Shown here one piece after another: positions 6,502 to 12,219 of a stretch of 12,767 bases of DNA. A model generated the notes under the pieces. That model made no database searches, was not told the DNA's origin, and worked only from the letters and a program-made list of their open reading frames with translations. Position 1 is the stretch's first letter. Each line of letters opens with the position of its first letter. A program made the position numbers and the translations under genes. The stretch covers positions 1 through 12,767 of the forward strand of contig MVCQ01000014.1 in assembly GCA_002059205.1 (NCBI GenBank), in the 5' to 3' direction. Source of the stretch: Candidatus Latescibacteria bacterium 4484_107. GTDB taxonomy: Bacteria; Latescibacterota; 4484-107.

Positions 6502-6534
6502 AGACCTCCGAGATTTCGGAAATCTCGGAGGTCT
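6502..6534. repeat. 33-base near-perfect palindrome (AGACCTCCGAGATTTC arms)
   Basis: Two 16-base perfectly complementary arms (6502-6517 and 6519-6534) flank a single G. It lies between the discoidin-like gene and the DUF362 gene. There is no T-run on either side, so it is not a standard terminator. Flanking GACC/GGTC sequence partly extends the symmetry. Hairpins built from GACCTCCGAG arms are familiar to me as dispersed intergenic repeats in other bacterial genomes, so a mobile or REP-like origin is possible. Confidence 0.8.
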
Positions 6535-6583
6535 TGGTCCGATTAGACCGGTAGATCAGTCTTCATCATCTTCATCAGTGCGT

Positions 6584-7153
6584 TCAGGGTTTGAATCGGG
6601 ACTTTACCAGACCCCACGAAGACGGCCGCACAGGGGTCGTCTCGTCTTCAACCCAAATTTCTACTTCGTACATCTCCGGTCCGTTCATCGTCTCCAACTG
6701 TACGTAGTCGGCGACTACAGGAGACTCCGGCTTCAAGCTTACCCACTGATGGGTCAAAAAATCGAAGTTCTCCACGATCCCTTTCTGTTCCCCCTCCGGA
6801 TCCTGCGACTGACCATCGGGTCCCAATTTTGCCCCTAAGAAGAAGGTTACGATGTACCATGCCGGATTATCCCCAACACAGACGCGTACCTCCGAGATAG
6901 CCACAGGCTCCGAGAGCTCAAACACGAGAAGCCCCTTGTTCCCCCACTGGAAAATCCCAGGGGACTCGTCGTTGTCTGGAGTTTTGCCATCGGTCAGATA
7001 GGCCAAGTCGCCGGTATAAAAATTGTATCCCTCGGTGGCCTTCGTCACCGCATCCGGGGCCACGTTGCGCAGACCGATCGCCCATACAACACCCACCAAA
7101 AGAACACCCCCTATCCCAAAAAATCCAAAAAAGGGCAACTTGCATATAGACAT
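6584..7153 (-). CDS. Small membrane-anchored or exported discoidin-like protein
   Basis: This is a 189-residue protein with a strongly hydrophobic N-terminal segment (about 7-27, LPFFGFFGIGG to WAIGL), either an uncleaved anchor or a signal peptide. The rest looks like one discoidin/F5-8-type-C jelly roll: YLTDGKTPDND (52-62), FQWGNKGLLVFELSEPVAIS (68-87), VRVCVGDNPAWY (89-100), WVSLKPESPVVADYVQLETM (137-156) and MYEVEIWVED (161-170). Such modules bind sugars or surfaces; the ligand is unknown. The start is taken as ATG 7153 because AAGGAG lies six bases upstream; the in-frame ATG at 7159 touches the same AAGGAG and would have no spacing. It has its own promoter and lies 112 bases upstream of the DUF362 gene, probably co-transcribed with it. 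Confidence 0.65.
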   Translation of the reverse strand: MSICKLPFFGFFGIGGVLLVGVVWAIGLRNVAPDAVTKATEGYNFYTGDLAYLTDGKTPDNDESPGIFQWGNKGLLVFELSEPVAISEVRVCVGDNPAWYIVTFFLGAKLGPDGQSQDPEGEQKGIVENFDFLTHQWVSLKPESPVVADYVQLETMNGPEMYEVEIWVEDETTPVRPSSWGLVKSRFKP

Positions 7154-7250
7154 AGGCATCTCCTTTCCTTAACGTATCAAGGCTCAGGCAGAAGGTCGAG
7201 CTCCTTGCCCAAGCCTCTATGATGTGAATAGAATTACGCGAACGAGTACA

Positions 7251-7279
7251 AACATACCACCGTCCGCGCAAAATGTCAA
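7251..7279 (-). promoter_or_regulatory. Sigma70-type promoter for the discoidin-like/DUF362 pair
   Basis: On the minus strand a perfect TTGACA (7279-7274) is followed after 17 bases by TATGTT (7256-7251). Transcription would begin near 7244, about 90 bases before the start at 7153. It lies in the 179-base gap after the cytochrome gene, so the two downstream genes can be expressed apart from the cytochrome. No terminator with a U-tract is evident after the cytochrome. Confidence 0.6.
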
Positions 7280-7332
7280 CAAAAATCTGAGGGCTTCCTG
7301 CTTGAGAAACACGCCTTCCAGCGCCTTGAAGA

Positions 7333-8718
7333 TTACCGGATCAATACGATCTTCCTCGTCCGCACAAAGTCGCCTGCCTCCATGCGGATCAGATAGACAC
7401 CACTCGCCGCGGGACGTCCCCGATCATCCAACCCGTCCCAGGTGGCGATATAACTTCCTTCGGGGAGCGTCCCGGAAGTCAACGTCCGGATCGTTCGCCC
7501 CAACGAGTCACAGATAGAAAGCAACACGCGGCCTTCCTCCGCGACATCGTAGGAAAATTTTGTACAGGCATTGAACGGATTGGGATGACCTGGGTGCAGG
7601 GCCCAGCGTTTGGGAAAAACAGCTTCGTCCTCCTCCTGTTCAACGGACGTGGGTTTATGCTCCTCAACCTGCATGGCCAGCTTCCAGACCTGGCCTTGGG
7701 TCAGCGGCTCCCCATGTCCCACAAATTGAATCTTCGGAGGGTCCTCGTTTCCAACCGGCGTCCACCCATCCCCCTGTTTATTCAGGAAGGCCCACTCCAG
7801 ATGCTCGGGAACCACCGGCACGACCCCTTCCCACGAAACCACCCGATCGTCCTCGAAAGCCATCATCGGAACGGATTCGCCCCTCATTATTTTTTTGGCC
7901 GCTGCGTTGTCGTGACAATCGTCACACCCCCTGCCCTTGGCCTGGATCGCGTGGGTAAAATACGGCGCATACGCGATAAATTTCCGGTCCTTATATACCA
8001 GGCTTTGCGCGCCGCCGGCCGTCACCTTCCCCTTATAATTGATGAGAAGCAGCCAATCTTTCGTACGCACAAAATTCCCCTTGCGGCTGCCCGTCTCTAT
8101 AAACGTATCGAAATGGCAGTTCATACAAGCCGTGGTATTCGCCACGTGACATGCGGAACAATCCAAGTTATTCCGGTGTACCACGTGGCCCGGGATGTTC
8201 CTGTCCGGCTCGTGGCACGTAAGACACGACGCGCGGATCGCACCCTCGTCGCGCATGGAATGATAGAACACGCCGTCACCGTGTGCATCCTTTATTTTGT
8301 GACAGTCCGTGCATCCCATTCCCCTCGCTACGTGCACATCGAGCGTGCCATCCTCCCGGCCCATCTTGAAGGTGAGGTTCGCCCTGCTGTGACAGGTCAG
8401 ACACGTCTCCATATCGGTGGGCTTGCCGCCGCTTGCTTCCGTGTGACATTGGTCGCACGACTTGACGTGGCAACCGCCGCAATCCAGCTCGTTGTATGGG
8501 ATGCGGGTCACATCCATAAAACCGCCCGGCTCTTCGTACCAATAGCGCATTCCCTCTCCGGTATAGTGCAAGCTCTTCGAAAGGTCGTACTCGTCGGCTA
8601 CGCATACATTGTGGAACCCGACAGTCAATACCACCAGCAACAACAAACCGAACTGGATCCGCTCACCACCGATTGCACTCGCGGCAACAATCTTCGGTTC
8701 CTTACAAAGGAATCTCAT
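7333..8718 (-). CDS. Exported octaheme c-type cytochrome with C-terminal sorting domain
   Basis: This 461-residue protein has eight CxxCH heme-attachment motifs, at residues 80-84, 88-92, 106-110, 136-140, 165-169, 187-191, 198-202 and 265-269. The last is set apart by about 60 residues. A signal peptide (hydrophobic 22-38, likely cleavage after VCVA at 41) fits covalent heme attachment outside the cytoplasm. Residues about 370-461 form a FlgD-like sorting domain (HPNPFNACTKFSYDV, SICDSLGRTIRTL, AASGVYLIRM), like the tail of the DUF362 protein, so surface delivery is inferred. The hemes could carry electrons across the envelope or serve a reductase; the family cannot be fixed by eye. Start ATG 8718 has GGAGG five bases upstream. 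ATG 8751 overlaps the preceding stop as ATGA and is an alternative, but adds 11 residues before the signal peptide. Confidence 0.88.
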   Translation of the reverse strand: MRFLCKEPKIVAASAIGGERIQFGLLLLVVLTVGFHNVCVADEYDLSKSLHYTGEGMRYWYEEPGGFMDVTRIPYNELDCGGCHVKSCDQCHTEASGGKPTDMETCLTCHSRANLTFKMGREDGTLDVHVARGMGCTDCHKIKDAHGDGVFYHSMRDEGAIRASCLTCHEPDRNIPGHVVHRNNLDCSACHVANTTACMNCHFDTFIETGSRKGNFVRTKDWLLLINYKGKVTAGGAQSLVYKDRKFIAYAPYFTHAIQAKGRGCDDCHDNAAAKKIMRGESVPMMAFEDDRVVSWEGVVPVVPEHLEWAFLNKQGDGWTPVGNEDPPKIQFVGHGEPLTQGQVWKLAMQVEEHKPTSVEQEEDEAVFPKRWALHPGHPNPFNACTKFSYDVAEEGRVLLSICDSLGRTIRTLTSGTLPEGSYIATWDGLDDRGRPAASGVYLIRMEAGDFVRTRKIVLIR

Positions 8719-8750
8719 CGGCCCCTCCTCGCTCAGAGTTAGACAACGCA

Positions 8751-8948
8751 TCAGGCCAACCGCCGATAACTTTCAGCATCGTTCGCAAGCACATAGTCCG
8801 CGGCTTGCCTGAACGCCTCTTCGGGACGGGAAAGAACTTCCTCAACACTGAAGCGCACCAATGCTTCCGGCGCAACACTGAGCCTGGTGGCCATCTCATT
8901 CAATTTCAACAACCGATGTTCCGGCAAAGAAATCGTAATCGGTGTCAT
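8751..8948 (-). CDS. Orphan ribbon-helix-helix antitoxin-like protein
   Basis: The product is 65 residues. It begins MTPITISLPEHRLLKLNEMA, a short beta strand followed by a helix as in ribbon-helix-helix DNA-binding antitoxins, and continues with a second helix (SVAPEALVRFSVEEVLSRP) and a C-terminal toxin-binding-like helix (FRQAADYVLANDAESYRRLA). The sequence is typical of small antitoxins paired with PIN or RelE-type toxins, but no toxin follows: the next gene is the cytochrome, 32 bases on. It may therefore be a remnant or a stand-alone regulator. Start ATG 8948 has GGGAG just upstream; the open frame to 8966 is derived from the heptamer repeat. Confidence 0.7.
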   Translation of the reverse strand: MTPITISLPEHRLLKLNEMATRLSVAPEALVRFSVEEVLSRPEEAFRQAADYVLANDAESYRRLA

Positions 8949-8953
8949 CGCTC

Positions 8954-8981
8954 CCCCATTGCCCATTATTCATTGCTCATT
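8954..8981 (-). repeat. Four heptamers (AATGAGC/AATGAAT/AATGGGC/AATGGGG) at sbcD 3' end
   Basis: Four exact-length 7-base units fill nearly the whole 31-base gap between sbcD and the antitoxin-like gene. The sbcD TAA stop (8982-8980) includes the first two bases of the repeat as read on the minus strand. The last unit runs into the ribosome binding site of the next gene. Confidence 0.8.
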
Positions 8982-10317
8982 AACTTTTCTTCCCCATCTC
9001 CAACTCTTCCTCCAGCTGCTTCGCATAGATCTGCAACGGCTCCTTCAAATAATCCAGGTCCGGATTGTTCGCCACGTACCGAGTCAACGCCTCCTCGAGA
9101 AGCAAATCCTTCGAAATTTCCGCGCGCCGCACCCGCTCCGGAATCTCCGTCTTCGGCATGATGCTGGCCACCAGAAAAGCCGCCTTCAGCGCGTTGTGGA
9201 TGGACTTCAGATCCACCGAAATCTGTTGCTCCCCGGATACGTGATAGATCACCCGAACCACGGCGTCCGCTACATCGAGCCGCGCGATCTCCTCTAAAAT
9301 CTCCCCCGTGGGATCGTCTCCGGTCACGGTCACGTCAACCGTCACAAAACGCCGCGCCGGAACCTTCACAAACTGATATTGAACCTCCCGTGCCGGTGTT
9401 CTAAAAGACGCCTCCTCCGCAAACAGGGACAGACTTCCCGCCTCCGCGTCCTCCGCCGCCTCCCCGCTCCCCAACTCCTCCGTCACCCCTTGCCGCTCCC
9501 CGATGGTCACGAGACAAAATCCCTTATCCTCGCGCTCCTCCCCAAAATCCACCCGCTCGATACTACCGGAATAAACCACGGGGGGAACCCCATCGGGATT
9601 GAGATTCTGGAACTTATGCACGTGCCCCAAGGCTACGTAAGAAAACGCAGGCTGCGCCAGAACGCTGGTCGTAAGGACAGGATCCCTCCCGATGAGCATC
9701 GTGCGCTCCGATCCGGACAAGGTAGCTCCAGCCGCTGTGACGTGCGCCGCCAGCACGGCCGGCACGTCCGGATCCACCTCCTCCGCAAAGTGCTCGATAA
9801 GGTGCGTGCACATTTCCTGCACCGTTTTCGTAATCTCCTCGTCCGACAAATTCTTATACGCCTCTTTCGTGAGAAGCATACTCCGCGTGGGCCACGGGAA
9901 TCCCACGATCTGGATCGGACCGCTTTTCGTCTCGACGGTGCGAAGCTCCGGTTTGGAAAAAACGTGCACGTGCTCGATCTCCAGCGTCCCGAAAATGTCA
10001 ATGGACGACGCCCTCCCGAACGCAACCGGGTTGTCGTGATTCCCCACGATCATCACCACCGGAATGCCCGCCTGAGCGACCATACGGATGGCTGCCGCAA
10101 ACTCCCGCTGATGCGTGGGATTAGGCGTGCATGTCTTATACGCATCCCCGCAGAAGAGCACCAGATCCACCTGCTCCTCGATCCCCCTGGAAAACGCGAA
10201 TCGAAGACATCGGACAAAATCCTGTACCCGCGTATGCAGGCCGGTGGAGGGATCCAGACGCCCGTAATTTTCCATCCCGATGTGGGTGTCGGCGATGTGA
10301 AGCAATTTAAGCGACAT
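8980..10317 (-). CDS. sbcD: SbcD/Mre11-type DNA exonuclease subunit
   Basis: This is a 445-residue calcineurin-like phosphoesterase of the SbcD/Mre11 family. Metal-ligand motifs appear in order: ADTH (D10, H12), FCGDAY (D58), VGNHDNP (N93, H94), LAAHVT (H192) and LGHVHKF (H232, H234), then YSGSIERVDFGEE (249-261), which is typical of SbcD. The partner SbcC ATPase normally lies next to it; together they open and trim hairpin and blocked DNA ends. No sbcC is present here. An acidic stretch at about 275-305 (rich in E, A, G) looks like an inserted linker, and the C-terminus is helical and charged. Start ATG 10317 gives MSLKLLHIADTH, with GAGG eight bases upstream. E. coli SbcD is about 400 residues. 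Confidence 0.88.
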   Translation of the reverse strand: MSLKLLHIADTHIGMENYGRLDPSTGLHTRVQDFVRCLRFAFSRGIEEQVDLVLFCGDAYKTCTPNPTHQREFAAAIRMVAQAGIPVVMIVGNHDNPVAFGRASSIDIFGTLEIEHVHVFSKPELRTVETKSGPIQIVGFPWPTRSMLLTKEAYKNLSDEEITKTVQEMCTHLIEHFAEEVDPDVPAVLAAHVTAAGATLSGSERTMLIGRDPVLTTSVLAQPAFSYVALGHVHKFQNLNPDGVPPVVYSGSIERVDFGEEREDKGFCLVTIGERQGVTEELGSGEAAEDAEAGSLSLFAEEASFRTPAREVQYQFVKVPARRFVTVDVTVTGDDPTGEILEEIARLDVADAVVRVIYHVSGEQQISVDLKSIHNALKAAFLVASIMPKTEIPERVRRAEISKDLLLEEALTRYVANNPDLDYLKEPLQIYAKQLEEELEMGKKS

Positions 10318-10340
10318 AAGGCATTCCTCAAGTCCTGTCA

Positions 10341-10410
10341 CCACGGAATCGCACGGAATTACACGGAAATCCTCTTTGTCGGGATACTTCCGTGGTTATC
10401 CGTGGTTATG
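10341..10410. repeat. 10-base tandem repeat arranged as inverted repeat
   Basis: On the plus strand CACGGAA recurs every 10 bases (10342-10348, 10352-10358, 10362-10368). After a gap, the complementary TTCCGTGG (10388-10395) and TCCGTGG (10399-10405) recur about 10 bases apart. The two halves can pair into a stem with alternative registers. It fills most of the 101-base gap between ridA and sbcD, starting about ten bases after the ridA stop. Confidence 0.75.
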
Positions 10411-10418
10411 TATTCCCA

Positions 10419-10808
10419 TTAAGGCACATACGCGATCACATCTATCTCCACCAGTATGTCGAACGGCAGCCGTGCGGCCTGAATCGTGGTCCGGGCCGGA
10501 TAGCCCCCCTCCGTGAAGAAGCGCTTATACACCTCGTTGGCGCGTGCAAAGTGATCTATATCGCTCAGGTAAAACGTGACCTTGAGCACGTGATCCAAGG
10601 AGGATCCCGCATCCTCTAAGATCAACCGCACATTCTCAAACGCCCGCACAACTTGCTCCTCCACCGTATCCCCCACAAGCTTCCCCGTATCCGGATCCAC
10701 CGGCCCCTGTCCGGACACGAACAATAATCCCTCGAACGCCACCGCCGCCGAATACGGCCCCTTGGCCTCGGGACCCCGCCCGCTTACGATAATCTTTTTT
10801 TCCGCCAT
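10419..10808 (-). CDS. ridA: RidA family enamine/imine deaminase (YjgF/YER057c/UK114)
   Basis: This is a 129-residue protein of normal RidA length. Family features include GPYSAAV (17-23), LLFVSGQGPVDPDTGKL (28-44), EEQVVRAFENVRLILEDAGS (50-69), VTFYLSDIDHFARANEVY (77-94), and YPARTTIQAARLPFD (103-117) with the Arg that binds the substrate carboxylate (R106), followed by VEIDVIA with the conserved Glu (E121). RidA proteins are trimers that hydrolyse reactive 2-aminoacrylate and related imines formed by PLP enzymes, in the cytoplasm. ATG 10808 has GGAGG six bases upstream. It precedes sbcD on the same strand; there is no obvious functional link. Confidence 0.94.
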   Translation of the reverse strand: MAEKKIIVSGRGPEAKGPYSAAVAFEGLLFVSGQGPVDPDTGKLVGDTVEEQVVRAFENVRLILEDAGSSLDHVLKVTFYLSDIDHFARANEVYKRFFTEGGYPARTTIQAARLPFDILVEIDVIAYVP

Positions 10809-10849
10809 TGCATTCCTCCGTCCTTGGGTGAGTGGTAGTGGTTGTTCCG

Positions 10850-10877
10850 TTCACGCTTCACGTTTCACGTTTCACGT
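10850..10877 (-). repeat. Four heptamers (ACGTGAA x3, GCGTGAA) at antiporter 3' end
   Basis: These are four 7-base units on the minus strand, three of them identical. The TGA stop of the antiporter-like gene (10874-10872) is part of the first unit, and TGA then recurs every seven bases. The repeat lies in the 63-base gap before ridA. Next to it (10824-10845) is a looser ACCACT-type run. Confidence 0.85.
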
Positions 10878-12131
10878 TTTATGCTTGGTGCAATTTTTCA
10901 CTCCTCCATCGGAGGACTTCACTTCCCCTTTCACGCGAGCCGCCATGGGAAATATCAGACTTCCCCATAGCACGCCCCAATAGGCTATATTGCTGAACCC
11001 GGAGAGGTTCTCGAATCCCGGCACACCGGACAAATGCGCCTCAGTAGCCGCGATCAGCGTGAGAGGAAGAAAAAGCTGAGGAAGAAAACACACCGCGCCA
11101 TCCCATCTGCGAACTCCTATCCTTTTCAGCATAGACCGCGCCGCATAGATCCCCACGAGTTTGCTTGCCGCCATCGCCGAAACATAGATCCCCGCGATAA
11201 GCCATAGAAAAGAGGGGGTCCCGACAAACCGAAAATGCAGCCGTGCGCCCAAAAAAGCAATTAGGAACAAGGCCGCCATCTGAGCCTGAGAACGTCCCAG
11301 CGCGCCTCGCTCTTTGCGATGTTCCCGATCTTCCGGCAACGCAATGCCCATCGTCACGGCAAAGAGAAAAATCGCCGCGCCGGAGGCCAATAACAGATGA
11401 AGCGCAATGAACCAGCCACTCAAAAAAATCTTCCCCAAAAGCCCTCTGTAAAAAATAAAGCCGAAAATGCGAGACAGCATAACGGCCAATCCTACCCCAG
11501 CGACAAACTTGATTCCGGGCAGCCACACCGACGCGGGAATCCAGCGACTCTGAGTGAGCTGAAGTCCTCCCATCACGCCGATCCACAAAAGGAGCACCAG
11601 GACGCTCGCACAGATTGCCATCGTTCGTTCCGACGGATTTTCCGGTCGCTCCCCACGATCCTGCATAGACGAAAGCACCAAGGGTGCCGGAGCGGCTGCA
11701 ATCGTGCCGAGAAGCAACGCAAAAACGGTGGGCACACCGCTCAGGAGCAGGGCCAAAAAAGTGCCGGCGAAACTCACCCCAACCACCAGGGCCGCTACCC
11801 AAGCCGATTGTCGCCAAAGGACCTTTGCTCCGGATGAGATAACGCCCAATCGAAAGGAAACCCACCCAAGCGCCAATATCTCCAGCCACTCAATCTTTAC
11901 CAGAACCTCCGTCCCGATCAGACGAAACCCTTCCGGTCCCAACAGCACCCCCATCGCCGCACAACCCATCCACCTCGGAAGCCTCACCTTTGCGAAGGCT
12001 TCACCCACGAAAAACGACAAAACGATCAACAGCCCGGTCGCAAGCAGGGGATGAACCGTTCCTATCGCATTCATCCGCATCCCCGCCAGGACCAGCAAGA
12101 TCGTTCCAAAAGCAGCGAGAAACCCCTTCAA
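10872..12131 (-). CDS. CPA-type cation/proton antiporter-like membrane protein
   Basis: This 419-residue polytopic membrane protein has about 11-12 hydrophobic segments. It shows the N-terminal signature of monovalent cation:proton antiporters, LPRWMGCAAMGVLLGPEGFR (51-70), and lacks a cytoplasmic TrkA-type domain. Two regions are unusual: the segment that should hold the ion-binding Asp or Thr-Asp-Pro motif reads LGTIAAAPAPLVLSSMQDRG, with no acidic residue before the SSMQD, and the C-terminal half has LPQLFLPLTLIAATEAH instead of a GxxALAxA motif. The start is taken as TTG 12131, because AAGGAG lies six bases upstream and a membrane helix follows. An in-frame ATG at 12203 lies in repeat sequence. 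It follows a second antiporter-like gene 75 bases upstream. Transport activity is inferred only. Confidence 0.7.
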   Translation of the reverse strand: MKGFLAAFGTILLVLAGMRMNAIGTVHPLLATGLLIVLSFFVGEAFAKVRLPRWMGCAAMGVLLGPEGFRLIGTEVLVKIEWLEILALGWVSFRLGVISSGAKVLWRQSAWVAALVVGVSFAGTFLALLLSGVPTVFALLLGTIAAAPAPLVLSSMQDRGERPENPSERTMAICASVLVLLLWIGVMGGLQLTQSRWIPASVWLPGIKFVAGVGLAVMLSRIFGFIFYRGLLGKIFLSGWFIALHLLLASGAAIFLFAVTMGIALPEDREHRKERGALGRSQAQMAALFLIAFLGARLHFRFVGTPSFLWLIAGIYVSAMAASKLVGIYAARSMLKRIGVRRWDGAVCFLPQLFLPLTLIAATEAHLSGVPGFENLSGFSNIAYWGVLWGSLIFPMAARVKGEVKSSDGGVKNCTKHKT

Positions 12132-12144
12132 AATGCGCTCCTTT

Positions 12145-12158
12145 ATTGGTGACTGGTG
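12145..12158 (-). repeat. Short heptamer pair (CACCAGT/CACCAAT type)
   Basis: On the minus strand, a two-unit 7-base repeat of the CACTCACC-AGTCACC type stands just before the ribosome binding site of the antiporter-like gene. With the repeat at 12192-12219 it makes up most of the 75-base gap between the two antiporter-like genes. Confidence 0.5.
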
Positions 12159-12191
12159 AGTGCGCGCGTTCAATCCGAAATCCGGCTTAGG

Positions 12192-12219
12192 GTCACGTTT
12201 CACGTTTTACGTTTCAGTC
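12192..12219 (-). repeat. Heptamer repeat (ACGTAAA/ACGTGAA/ACGTGAC) at 3' end of partial antiporter gene
   Basis: Degenerate 7-base units of the same ACGTGAA family as 10850-10877 lie at the end of the truncated antiporter gene. Its TAA stop (12209-12207) falls in the unit ACGTAAA, where A replaces the G of the usual ACGTGAA. The last codons, ETET, are encoded by the repeat. Confidence 0.75.

Noticed and set aside
6502..6534. Palindrome as rho-independent terminator
   Set aside because: Neither strand has a T-run after the stem, and it lies between two same-strand genes that are likely co-transcribed.
7154..7159. ATG 7159 as start of the discoidin-like gene
   Set aside because: AAGGAG directly abuts this ATG, leaving no spacing; ATG 7153 has the proper six-base gap.
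7585..8742. 385-codon plus-strand frame opposite the cytochrome gene
   Set aside because: The opposite strand encodes eight CxxCH motifs, a signal peptide and a sorting domain; this frame shows no recognisable domain.
9379..10422. 347-codon plus-strand frame opposite sbcD
   Set aside because: The minus strand carries all phosphoesterase motifs in order; the plus frame is Arg/His/Pro-rich antisense sequence.
12132..12203. ATG 12203 as start of the antiporter-like gene
   Set aside because: It sits inside the ACGTGAA repeat, would add 24 hydrophilic residues absent from the family, and lacks a ribosome binding site, whereas TTG 12131 has AAGGAG six bases upstream.
1626..12219. Short repeats considered as CRISPR arrays
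   Set aside because: Units are only 6-10 bases, directly adjacent, with no unique spacers of regular length and no cas genes in the window.
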